Assembly: GCA_947627215.1 (NCBI GenBank)
Contig: CANQVD010000037.1
Coordinates: forward strand, 1-38,692
DNA length: 38,692 bases
Source of the DNA: an uncultured Eisenbergiella sp.
GTDB lineage: Bacteria; Bacillota; Clostridia; Lachnospirales; Lachnospiraceae
Direction of reading: 5' to 3'
Below are positions 8,230 through 16,255 of this stretch, piece after piece (positions within the stretch are counted from its first letter, which is position 1; each line of letters opens with the position of its first letter). The notes beneath the pieces were generated by a model. It saw only the letters and a program-made list of their open reading frames with translations. It was not told the DNA's origin and did no database searches. The position numbers and the translations under genes were made by a program.

Positions 8230-9525
8230 TCACTCCAGAAGCTCGCCGATCACGGCGCCGTCCGCATTCCCCAGGTCCAGCCCCAGCAGCGCCGCCAGGG
8301 TGACGCCCTCATCCCATAGCTTCACCGTCCGCTCCACGGTGACCGGATGGATCCCGCAGCCGCTCGCAGCAAAAAAGGTCTGATAGGCCTCTCCCTCCGG
8401 CAGATATCCGTGTGTGGCCCGCATGCGGTGCCGCTGTTCCTCCTCCACGGTTTTCGTCTCCGTTTCCCATTCATCCAGAAAGTACCAGCCGTCCTTCGCC
8501 TCCAGCATCGCAAAGCAGGAAGGATCTGCCCCCAACGCCCCCGCCTGTGCCGCCGTGAAAATGCGCGCGATCCCGAAATCCCTCCGGTCGGCCAGCTCCC
8601 GGAGCAGACGCATCACGGCTTCCCCGGTCTTCGCATCCTGCCGGACCTTTTCATGCAGATAGACATAGCAGCTTCCGTCGCAGTTTTTCGCGACGGCCCT
8701 CCAGCTTTTCAGGCGGCCGTCCTTCACCTCCAGAAGTCCCTCCTTCCGGAACACGGCGTTCACGAACGCGATCCGGTCCACGTCCTTCTGATAATGATCG
8801 CCCAGCAGGATCACCGCCGTCTCCTCCATGCTTCCGGTTTCGGACAGGGCCTCCAGCAGTTCTCCCAGCCGCTCGTCATGCCGCCGCAGCGCCGCCGTCA
8901 CCTTTTCATGGTGTACGCCGTAAAGATGGCGGTTGGTGTCCACATCCGTCAGATGCAGAAAAAAAAGATCGGGCGCATACTTCCGGACCGTATAAAGAGC
9001 GCACGCCTGAATGAAATCGTCCAGAGCCGGCTGGCGTATCCCGTCCCGCAGATGTCCGAACCGCCTGTTCAGCTCCAACTGATAGCGGATGGGACCGTTC
9101 ACGGCGTTGACGATGATCTGGTTCTGCCACCGTCTTGTCACCATGATCTCCGGGACCGCATACGGAATACCGCTCCTTCCCACCACAGGCCACAGGAGCG
9201 CGGCCGTTTTCATGCCCTTCTTTCGCGCCTCGTCGTAAAGCGCAGTGCTCCTGATATATTTTCTCTGAAAAATCCAGTCCGCCCGTTCCCTGGCCGGCTG
9301 CAGCTTCGTGTTGTTGACCACGCCGTGATTTTTCGGCATCCGGCCCGTCATGACGGAGGTATGCGCCGGATAGGTGATGGAGGGATACACGCTGTCCACA
9401 TGCGGGCAGAGGGCCGCATCCTTCAGAAAAGCGCGAAAATGGGGCAGCGTCTGTAAAAAGGGCAGATCCTCCCGCCCCACCGCGTCAAAGGATATGATCA
9501 TCACACGCTTCGGATGTCCGCTCAT
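8230..9525 (-). CDS. Type I phosphodiesterase / nucleotide pyrophosphatase family (alkaline phosphatase superfamily)
   Basis: The 431-residue protein has the family's metal-binding Asp14 (MIISFDAVG), the nucleophile Thr51 in VYPSITYPAHTSVMTGRMPKNHGV, and later LTDVDTNRHLYG, LLGDHYQKD and ATHGYLPE, which supply the remaining Asp/His ligands of the two-zinc centre. It should hydrolyse phosphodiester or pyrophosphate bonds; the substrate cannot be told from sequence. Unlike many relatives it has no signal peptide or anchor, so it appears cytosolic. Its ATG shares one base with the stop of rarA (TAATG) with GGGAGG upstream, so the two are translationally coupled. Confidence 0.88.
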   Translation of the reverse strand: MSGHPKRVMIISFDAVGREDLPFLQTLPHFRAFLKDAALCPHVDSVYPSITYPAHTSVMTGRMPKNHGVVNNTKLQPARERADWIFQRKYIRSTALYDEARKKGMKTAALLWPVVGRSGIPYAVPEIMVTRRWQNQIIVNAVNGPIRYQLELNRRFGHLRDGIRQPALDDFIQACALYTVRKYAPDLFFLHLTDVDTNRHLYGVHHEKVTAALRRHDERLGELLEALSETGSMEETAVILLGDHYQKDVDRIAFVNAVFRKEGLLEVKDGRLKSWRAVAKNCDGSCYVYLHEKVRQDAKTGEAVMRLLRELADRRDFGIARIFTAAQAGALGADPSCFAMLEAKDGWYFLDEWETETKTVEEEQRHRMRATHGYLPEGEAYQTFFAASGCGIHPVTVERTVKLWDEGVTLAALLGLDLGNADGAVIGELLE

Positions 9526-10847
9526 TAGATGCCCTCCCGGAGCCGCTTCATGTGCTCCCGGATCTTCGCCTCGTAGCCGCTACCGTCGGGACGGTAGAAC
9601 TCCTTTCCCGTCAGCTCGTAGGGAAGATACTGCTGCTTTACATAATGGCCGGGGTAATCATGGGCATATTTGTAATTCAGCCCGTGCCCCAGCTTTTCCG
9701 CCCCTCTGTAATGCGCGTCCTGCAGATGGGGCGGAATCGGCAGGTTCCCGGTAACCTCCACCGCCCGGGAGGCCTCGCTGATGGCGTTCACCGCCGCATT
9801 GCTCTTGGGCGCGCAGGCCACATAGGAGACCGCCTGCGCGAGAATGATCCGGGCCTCCGGCATGCCGACGCGCTCCACCGCCAGGGAAGCCGCCACCGCC
9901 ACCTGCAGCGCCTGAGGATCCGCGTTTCCCACATCCTCCGCCGCGCAGATCATGATCCGCCTGGCGATAAATTTGATATCTTCCCCGGCATACAGCATCC
10001 GGGCCAGATAATAAACCGCCGCATCCGGATCGGAACCGCGCATGCTCTTAATGAAAGCGGAAATGGTATCGTAATGGTTGTCTCCGGTCTTATCGTAGCG
10101 CACGGCCCGCTTCTGAATGCACTCCTGAGCGGCCTCCAGCGTGATACGGATCTTCCCGTCCGGCCCGCGTTCCGTAGTCAGAACGCCCAGCTCCACCGCA
10201 TTCAGGGCCCGTCTGGCATCCCCGTCTGCGATGTCCGAAAGAAACGCCAGTGCATCCTCCTCGATCACCGCTCCGTACGCTCCCATCCCCCGCTCTCTGT
10301 CACTGACCGCCCGAAGGATCAGCTCCCGGATATCCTCCCGGGACAGGGGCCTGAGTTCAAAGATGACGGAACGGGAAAGCAGCGCCCCGTTGACCTCAAA
10401 ATAGGGATTTTCCGTGGTGGCGCCGATGAGGATGAGCGTGCCGTCCTCCACGAAGGGAAGCAGATAATCCTGCTGCCCCTTGTTGAACCGGTGGATCTCA
10501 TCGATGAACAGGATCGTCCGTTTTCCGTACATGCCCCGCAGATCCTTCGCCCGATTTACCACCTCTTCCATATCCTTTTTGCCCGCCACTGTGGCGTTGA
10601 TCTGCGTGAATTCCGCGCTTGTGGTATTGGCGATGACCCGGGCCAGCGTGGTCTTTCCGGTGCCCGGCGGTCCGTAAAAAATGACAGAGGAGAGCTTGTC
10701 CGCCATGATGGCCCGGTACAGCAGCTTATCCTTTCCGATGATATGCCGCTGCCCCACCACCTCCTCCAGCGTCCGGGGGCGGAGGCGGGCCGCCAGCGGC
10801 GACTCCTTTTCCTGGCTGGTCTGCCGCATATAGTCAAATAAATCCAT
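9525..10847 (-). CDS. rarA: Replication-associated recombination protein A (AAA+ ATPase)
   Basis: RarA/MgsA is a clamp-loader-like AAA+ ATPase acting at stalled replication forks. The 440-residue product has Walker A GPPGTGKT (59-66), Walker B LFIDEIHRFNKGQQD, sensor 1 GATTENPYFEVNGALLSR and the C-terminal tetramerisation region with PPHLQDAHYRGAEKLGHG and NYKYAHDYPGHYV, all diagnostic. I place the start at 10847 (MDLFDYMRQ), where GAGGAG is 7 nt upstream, rather than 8 codons earlier. It lies between the PF06541 protein and the phosphodiesterase in a minus-strand operon. Confidence 0.96.
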   Translation of the reverse strand: MDLFDYMRQTSQEKESPLAARLRPRTLEEVVGQRHIIGKDKLLYRAIMADKLSSVIFYGPPGTGKTTLARVIANTTSAEFTQINATVAGKKDMEEVVNRAKDLRGMYGKRTILFIDEIHRFNKGQQDYLLPFVEDGTLILIGATTENPYFEVNGALLSRSVIFELRPLSREDIRELILRAVSDRERGMGAYGAVIEEDALAFLSDIADGDARRALNAVELGVLTTERGPDGKIRITLEAAQECIQKRAVRYDKTGDNHYDTISAFIKSMRGSDPDAAVYYLARMLYAGEDIKFIARRIMICAAEDVGNADPQALQVAVAASLAVERVGMPEARIILAQAVSYVACAPKSNAAVNAISEASRAVEVTGNLPIPPHLQDAHYRGAEKLGHGLNYKYAHDYPGHYVKQQYLPYELTGKEFYRPDGSGYEAKIREHMKRLREGI

Positions 10848-10895
10848 ACTCCATCTCCTCGCTGTGCGCATGGACGCCCATGTGTCCGGACCCGT

Positions 10896-12203
10896 TCACT
10901 GGATCTTCATATTCGGCCAGACCCGCTCCACCATTTCGTCCGGATAATTGGCATCCAGAAAGATCTCCATGGCGTTGTCCGCTTTCCCGCCCGCCTTCCG
11001 GTCCACATAGCGGACCATTACCGCCGCGGAAAGCAGCGCGTCGCAGCACATCAGAAGGATCAGCGCCCAGGTGGCCGCCTTGGCCTTCAGCGGCGGCAGC
11101 TTTTCGATCCAGCCGCTGATGACGGGATAGCAGATCTTCACCCAGACCACGGAGAGCAGGCCCCAGAAAATACAGTAGAGAAGATTCGTCCGTCCGCCGA
11201 TGTTGAAGGGCATCCAACTGTAATCCCAGAACGTGGTGCCCAGAAAGACCTCGGTAAATACGCTGCACATATATTCATAGACGCCGCCCAGTACAGCGCC
11301 CGCCAGGAACACATAGCGGTCATCCTTCTTCGCCAGGCGCTGCAGCACCACGGTCAGAAGGGCCGCTCCCGCGCCCCATACGATGCTGAACCAGCCGTAA
11401 ATCACGCTGGAACGGCTCATCCAGACGCCGCCCGTCACCCGACAGTACAGCGTTTCAATGAGATCGCCCAGAAACGCGCAGATGATAAACACCCAGAACA
11501 GCTTATCCAGACAGACGCCCCGTGCAAAGACCAGTTTGCCGCCATCCGTCCCTTCCATCCGTTCCATTCCCGGATAGGCCCTCTCCAGCCGCTTCCATAC
11601 CGCCCGGTAAATCCTTCCGCCCAGCCGGTCCTGCCTGGAGAACTGCTCCTTGGAAAACTCCTTCCGGGCCTCCTCCAGCGTATCCTTACGGGCGCTCCTT
11701 CGGATGACGAACAGGATCGTCAGAAAATCCGCCAGCAGCACCAGCAGGGCAGCCGTGCAGATAAAGCGCAGGACGAACACCGGAATCAGCTCAACCGCCA
11801 GAAAAACAAAAGGATGCAGCAGCAGTGCCACCACGAGCACCGCCGCAGCCTTGGCCGCGGCCAGCGCGCTTCCCTTCACTTCTCCGCCGAACAGCGTATT
11901 CCGCTCATAGGCCCAGAACTTCTTCCGCCAGATCCGCTTCGCCAGCGCCCCGGACAGATAATCCACCACGGAAACCACCGTCAGCGTCATCAGGAACTGC
12001 AGGATCAGGTGATCCTGCAGGGTGGGCAGCGCGATGATCAGGATGTCCATCATCACGCCGTACTGCGGGCAGATGGGAAGGCTGAAAAACCCCCGGTTGA
12101 CAAAACGCCTCTGCTTCAGGGCCGCATATGCGGTCTCCAGACACCAGCCCAGGATCCCGTAAAACAACAGGAAAGCAATGAGCTGCCAGTATGTATATTC
12201 CAT
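10896..12203 (-). CDS. PF06541 multi-pass membrane protein, internally duplicated
   Basis: The 435-residue protein carries two copies of the PF06541 unit (annotated in databases as putative ABC-transporter type IV). One starts at the N-terminus (LIAFLLFYGILGWCLETAYAAL, GFFSLPICPQYG), the second in the C-terminal half (FWVFIICAFLGDLIETLYCRV, VIYGWFSIVWGAGAALLTV). About 10 hydrophobic segments are visible, with a soluble basic linker between the copies. Conserved Glu in the WCLE and LIET segments probably lines the membrane core. The ATG at 12203 has AGGAGG 7 nt upstream. No nucleotide-binding partner is nearby, so transport is unproven. Candidate promoter boxes upstream (TAATAT near 12250) are weak. 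Confidence 0.8.
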   Translation of the reverse strand: MEYTYWQLIAFLLFYGILGWCLETAYAALKQRRFVNRGFFSLPICPQYGVMMDILIIALPTLQDHLILQFLMTLTVVSVVDYLSGALAKRIWRKKFWAYERNTLFGGEVKGSALAAAKAAAVLVVALLLHPFVFLAVELIPVFVLRFICTAALLVLLADFLTILFVIRRSARKDTLEEARKEFSKEQFSRQDRLGGRIYRAVWKRLERAYPGMERMEGTDGGKLVFARGVCLDKLFWVFIICAFLGDLIETLYCRVTGGVWMSRSSVIYGWFSIVWGAGAALLTVVLQRLAKKDDRYVFLAGAVLGGVYEYMCSVFTEVFLGTTFWDYSWMPFNIGGRTNLLYCIFWGLLSVVWVKICYPVISGWIEKLPPLKAKAATWALILLMCCDALLSAAVMVRYVDRKAGGKADNAMEIFLDANYPDEMVERVWPNMKIQ

Positions 12204-12284
12204 AGCATTTCCTCCTTTGTGCTCCTTATCCAATACAGCTTCCACCGATAATATTATTCTGCCGGATCGGACGGGAAAAATCAG

Positions 12285-12310
12285 AATAAAAAAGGAAAAA
12301 AGATTTTCCT
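12285..12310 (-). terminator. Terminator-like hairpin ending the methyltransferase/HNH cassette
   Basis: AGGAAAA (12293-12299) and TTTTCCT (12304-12310) form a 7-bp stem with a 4-nt loop; on the minus strand a T-rich tract follows immediately (12285-12292). The stem is A/T-rich, so the terminator would be modest. It lies 35 nt beyond the HNH stop and separates the cassette from the PF06541 gene. Confidence 0.55.
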
Positions 12311-12344
12311 CTTCTCCTCACTCTGCCGCAATACCAATTCGGTT

Positions 12345-13265
12345 TTATATCTGCCGGTCATCCTTTAAACAAACAACGGAAATTTTATCCTCACCGATAC
12401 AATAGAAATCCAATCGTCCGGTTTTAACATAATAATACAAGATACCATAATTACCCGCTTTTTCTGTCCAGCTTTCTATCTTTCCCACGTTGGGACGAAG
12501 ATGGCTGATTGGCCTTTCTGCTTTATCATTCAGCACAATTTCACATAAATATTCCCTGTCAAGGTACCGGATCCGAATATCCAGATCATTCTCCGCAAAA
12601 AGCAATTCATACGTAATCGCCAATTCATCCAGAATACACATCACCTTCTGGAAAGCTTCTCCTGCCTTCGAACGCCCGCACCGAAAGGAAATATTTTCCT
12701 GATCAATTAACTGAGGCGATGAAATGTTCCGCATCAAGGCCGTCAGCCTATGTAATAATTCTTCTGGAACATCCGCATAATCTGAAATAACCCCCAATAA
12801 CTGCTTTATCTCTTCATCGTCCTTATCCAGTTGCTCCTGTTTTTCGCGCATTTCCCTATAATATCTTGCATTCAGCTTTAAACTGTCAATAAATTGCTTT
12901 CCCTCCGGTGTTTTACCCACAAGTAAATAATGATCTCTTTTACCCATCTTTATCACATGCGGATTATCCCCTGAGTAAATATTATCCTTACACGGGTTCA
13001 AAAGCAGCCTCACATCTTTATTTGATTTCGTTCTATTACATTTGGCACATGCATAAACCATATTATCATATGCATCAATATCCTCATCTTTCTTTAATGC
13101 TCTCGCAAGAAAATGATCTTTTTCAAAACCGTCCTCCAATACCGTACCGGTATCCTGTTCACGCATCCGGCAGTATGCACACTCAAAATGAAAATCATTG
13201 CGTAAATACATTTTGCATTTTAAATGATCATATCCCACCCAACGTCTTTTCCTAATGTAATCCAT
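12345..13265 (-). CDS. HNH endonuclease, likely effector of the cassette
   Basis: The 306-residue protein has a complete zinc-braced HNH fold: Cys29-x2-Cys32 (FECAYCRM), the catalytic DH pair Asp50-His51 (FEKDHFLARA), Asn68 (DNMVYACAKC) and Cys73-x2-Cys76 followed by NRTKSN. This is the McrA/HNH arrangement of DNA-cutting enzymes. The C-terminal 200 residues match nothing I recognise; they contain a Lys/Glu-rich helical stretch and a beta-rich end (DIRIRYLDREYLCEIVL, YGILYYYVKTGRLDFYCIG) that could bind a ligand or partner. Its ATG is 3 nt after the receiver gene's stop, with AAAGGA 7 nt upstream, so it is tightly coupled to the signalling genes. Base composition is AT-rich. Target and trigger are unknown. 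Confidence 0.85.
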   Translation of the reverse strand: MDYIRKRRWVGYDHLKCKMYLRNDFHFECAYCRMREQDTGTVLEDGFEKDHFLARALKKDEDIDAYDNMVYACAKCNRTKSNKDVRLLLNPCKDNIYSGDNPHVIKMGKRDHYLLVGKTPEGKQFIDSLKLNARYYREMREKQEQLDKDDEEIKQLLGVISDYADVPEELLHRLTALMRNISSPQLIDQENISFRCGRSKAGEAFQKVMCILDELAITYELLFAENDLDIRIRYLDREYLCEIVLNDKAERPISHLRPNVGKIESWTEKAGNYGILYYYVKTGRLDFYCIGEDKISVVCLKDDRQI

Positions 13266-13268
13266 CCG

Positions 13269-13802
13269 TCATCCTTTCTTTTCTGCCGACGTATAATTCT
13301 CCAATTCTCTAATTAATTCCTCTTTCTCCTTATGCCGCTGTTCCAATTCCGCCAACACCTTATTATCACACCTCAGCTCACAGGCTCTTCGGATCTTTTG
13401 AACCACCTCGTCAATTTTACCCGGCTGTGCCATTTCTCCTTTTGTCAGCTGATAGTCATAAGCTCCCAATTCTTCTTTATAATCATCCAAATTGTAATTC
13501 GTTAGCAAAATAGCATATATTGTGCTGTCATGCTTCCGAATTTCATTCAAAGCATCGCTGCCTTTATAGGAAACCATCTGCTTATCCAGCTCATGATCTA
13601 TAATCAGAAAATCTATATGCTCCCTCACAACGATAGGATAAAAATCCTCGATTCTCTTCGGCAACTGTTCCAATCCTTTGATCTGAATATCATAAAGATC
13701 AAAGCGGGCCTGCTGTACCTTAACATTATTTGTATCGTCTTCAATATATAAGCCGCATATCTCTTTCAATTCTGCTACCTCCCAACGTTTCCGCTGATTC
13801 AC
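13269..13802 (-). CDS. Stand-alone response-regulator receiver domain protein
   Basis: The 177-residue product reads as a CheY-like receiver: acidic EDD (Glu21-Asp22-Asp23) after the first strand, phospho-acceptor Asp69 in DFLIIDHEL, the GSDALNEIR helix, switch Thr101 in YAILLTN, and Lys121 in YDYQLTKGE. A 20-25 residue insertion separates the first strand from the Asp69 strand compared with CheY. No DNA-binding or enzymatic output domain follows, only about 35 residues of charged helix that could bind a partner. The start is GTG at 13802 with a weak GGGTG upstream, 27 nt after the ATPase stop. Phosphorylation by the adjacent kinase-like protein and control of the HNH enzyme are inferred from position. 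Confidence 0.75.
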   Translation of the reverse strand: MNQRKRWEVAELKEICGLYIEDDTNNVKVQQARFDLYDIQIKGLEQLPKRIEDFYPIVVREHIDFLIIDHELDKQMVSYKGSDALNEIRKHDSTIYAILLTNYNLDDYKEELGAYDYQLTKGEMAQPGKIDEVVQKIRRACELRCDNKVLAELEQRHKEKEELIRELENYTSAEKKG

Positions 13803-13829
13803 AAAACACTTTCACCCAAGACCTGTGGT

Positions 13830-16244
13830 TTACCTGTTTAAAAGAATCAGGAATCTGGCACCGCCCAACTTTTCCGACTTCAATACCGCTATTGTACCGC
13901 CATAGCTTTTTACGATATCCTTTACAATATTCAGACCCAAACCAATTCCATCCTCTTTGGTGGTAACAAACGCCTGAAAAATTTCTTCCCGTTTCTCGCT
14001 GGGAACACCCGGGCCACTGTCTTCAAACTCCATAAAAATATTTTTTTCATCCTGAGTGAATTGAATGGAAATCAACCGCTGCATTCTTCCCTTTAACTGC
14101 TCAAAGGAATTTGTTATCATATTTATGATGATGGATTCCAGATCAATCTGCCGCATTGTATAGCATATTTCAACCTGCGAATTCCATGTCAGCGTAATTT
14201 GAAACTCCTGCAGCATACCCAGGTAAAGCTGACATATATTGCTTAAAACCATGCCAAAATCCAAATTCTTTCTGACAGCTCTTTTATGCCTCCTGAGGAA
14301 TTCCACGATCATGGAACTATATCCTTCCATACGGGCGAAATCTGATTTCAAAATACATGTGACATCTTTGAAATATCTGTTTTTTATTGTTGGCGCCAAC
14401 GCCTCAAAATATGCTATACTGCTGCCAATTCTTGAAATAATATCCTGCGTCTCATGGCCGAAATTGCCCGTCAATATTCCAAGTGTAGAAAGATTTTTAT
14501 ACATGGATAATTCATTTTCCTGATAATCCAGCACCTTCTGATACGCAGTTTCTGTCTGTTCATATTGTTCTTCCTTTTCCTTCTGATATTGCTCCTCTTT
14601 CTGCTTCCATAGCTTCAGCGCATATTCAATAGTTCGCGCGGAAGCTCCGGTATTTACCAGATTTATCGCAAGCTGGAACCGATCCTCCTGCTCCTGTTTG
14701 CGTTCCTCATTTTTTTGTTGCTGGTTCTTTTTATTTTCTTTCGCTATTTCTAACTCTGATTTCGCTTTTTCATAAGCATCCTTTCGCACATTAGAAATAA
14801 CCGCAATACATTTGAGTATGAACTCTTTCAATTGCTCATAAGCATGATTTTCAATAATTCCCTCTCTATTTGTCGCATCAACCAGCAACGGATTTTTTTT
14901 ATCCGAAATTTTAATCACACCAATGGTCTGGTTATTGCCCACCCTGTATCCGTGTGTATCCTTTACTTTATTCTTGTCCAGCTCCAGCCAGTCATTTCCA
15001 ATATCACCATATGGTTTGACCCTAAAATTATCCCTGTAGATTTTAATTCCGCAATAAGTATCCAGGATCCGGGTCGCAAATCTGTAATCGTATGTCTCGT
15101 TTCTCATATGCACGGAATTTCTAAGGAAATAATAGAGTTCAAAAGAAATATCCCCGCAAAGCAAAGGGAACTCATATTCTTCCGGCAATTCTTTCTGATT
15201 GCCATCCTTATCCCGATACCGGATCACTGATCTTCTGCCTTCCCCTAAAATTTCCGCTTCCAACCTGGCATAGCTCATATGCAGAATATCATTAACCGAC
15301 ATCTCTTCCGGTATTCTGAACTGATCGGCTATCAGTTCAATATGAAAGGGATTCTTTTCCAGAAAATCAGGCGCTACGAGAAGCCTCAGTTCCTTCTGCA
15401 GCTTATCAATATCTTTTTGGCGCCAGTCATCCCGCAGCCGTTCCAGTACCAATACCATTCCCGTTGCTTTTTTATTATCTGTATTTTCTTTCTCTCGGGA
15501 CTTCAATGCTTCTAAAAGCCTATAACTGTCTTCTTCGTACCTGTTCGCTATCTGTTCCAAAGGATTCCCTATTTCATCGATCCCATATTCTATTCTTTCC
15601 TGCTTTTCTAATATAGGAAATACAGACTCCTCCAGATTCTGCAAAATGCCTTTCTGGAAAAGAAGCTGATAATCATCAACGACATCCGCATACTCTTCCA
15701 CAACCTTTCTGTCCTGTTCATCCACATTTCCTAACAACAAATAATATTCCAGTTGATTTGCGATAAACTTTGCAGCGGAGACATCTCTCCCCTCCTTCAG
15801 AATTCTGATCCGCTGCCTTAATGCATCCACCGATATTTCTTCATAACGATTCCAATTAATAGAAACCTTAAAAGCTTCCCGCTCTGTAAAGGAATATATT
15901 GTAGCTCTTTCGGCAAGACGCTCCACTGAAAACCGACCGATTCCTTTTTTTCCTGTACGTTTTCTTCCGTTTGGCGTGTATGGTTCACTGATTTTGTTAC
16001 CTGTTCCGATCACCATCCATTTCTTTTCAAATTCCTCTTGCGTCATACCGCTCCCCGTGTCGATGACCGCAATTCTACTCAATGGAGTATTGGCATTTTC
16101 AATTCTTATCTGCACACTTCCGGCATCCGCATCATAAGAATTTTTAACAAGTTCGACCAGAGCCGTCACAAAATCCGTCACCAGTTCTCTTCCCAACTGT
16201 CCAATATGTCTTGAATTTGTCCTGAAGTAAAGATTTTTAGCCAT
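13830..16244 (-). CDS. Two-headed GHKL protein: Hsp90/MORC-like ATPase fused to a histidine-kinase module
   Basis: The 804-residue protein has two complete ATP sites of the GHKL fold. The N-terminal one has the N-box ELVKNSYDAD (31-40), G1 box DTGSGM (62-67) and lid GKKGIGRFS (98-106), like MutL/Hsp90/MORC ATPases, and a second-domain motif ATNREGIIEN (457-466). A middle alpha/beta region and a strongly charged coiled coil (about 487-580) follow. The C-terminus is a histidine-kinase core: candidate phospho-His597 in GNFGHETQDII, N-box NMITNSFEQL with Asn712, G1 EDSGPGVP (741-748), GIGLGL (766-771) and the terminal GGARFLILL. No membrane segment is seen, so it is a cytosolic sensor. GAGG lies 6 nt before the ATG, 11 nt after the methyltransferase stop. 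The family name is uncertain; the two ATP sites are clear. Confidence 0.82.
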   Translation of the reverse strand: MAKNLYFRTNSRHIGQLGRELVTDFVTALVELVKNSYDADAGSVQIRIENANTPLSRIAVIDTGSGMTQEEFEKKWMVIGTGNKISEPYTPNGRKRTGKKGIGRFSVERLAERATIYSFTEREAFKVSINWNRYEEISVDALRQRIRILKEGRDVSAAKFIANQLEYYLLLGNVDEQDRKVVEEYADVVDDYQLLFQKGILQNLEESVFPILEKQERIEYGIDEIGNPLEQIANRYEEDSYRLLEALKSREKENTDNKKATGMVLVLERLRDDWRQKDIDKLQKELRLLVAPDFLEKNPFHIELIADQFRIPEEMSVNDILHMSYARLEAEILGEGRRSVIRYRDKDGNQKELPEEYEFPLLCGDISFELYYFLRNSVHMRNETYDYRFATRILDTYCGIKIYRDNFRVKPYGDIGNDWLELDKNKVKDTHGYRVGNNQTIGVIKISDKKNPLLVDATNREGIIENHAYEQLKEFILKCIAVISNVRKDAYEKAKSELEIAKENKKNQQQKNEERKQEQEDRFQLAINLVNTGASARTIEYALKLWKQKEEQYQKEKEEQYEQTETAYQKVLDYQENELSMYKNLSTLGILTGNFGHETQDIISRIGSSIAYFEALAPTIKNRYFKDVTCILKSDFARMEGYSSMIVEFLRRHKRAVRKNLDFGMVLSNICQLYLGMLQEFQITLTWNSQVEICYTMRQIDLESIIINMITNSFEQLKGRMQRLISIQFTQDEKNIFMEFEDSGPGVPSEKREEIFQAFVTTKEDGIGLGLNIVKDIVKSYGGTIAVLKSEKLGGARFLILLNR

Positions 16245-16255
16245 ATATGCCCTCG

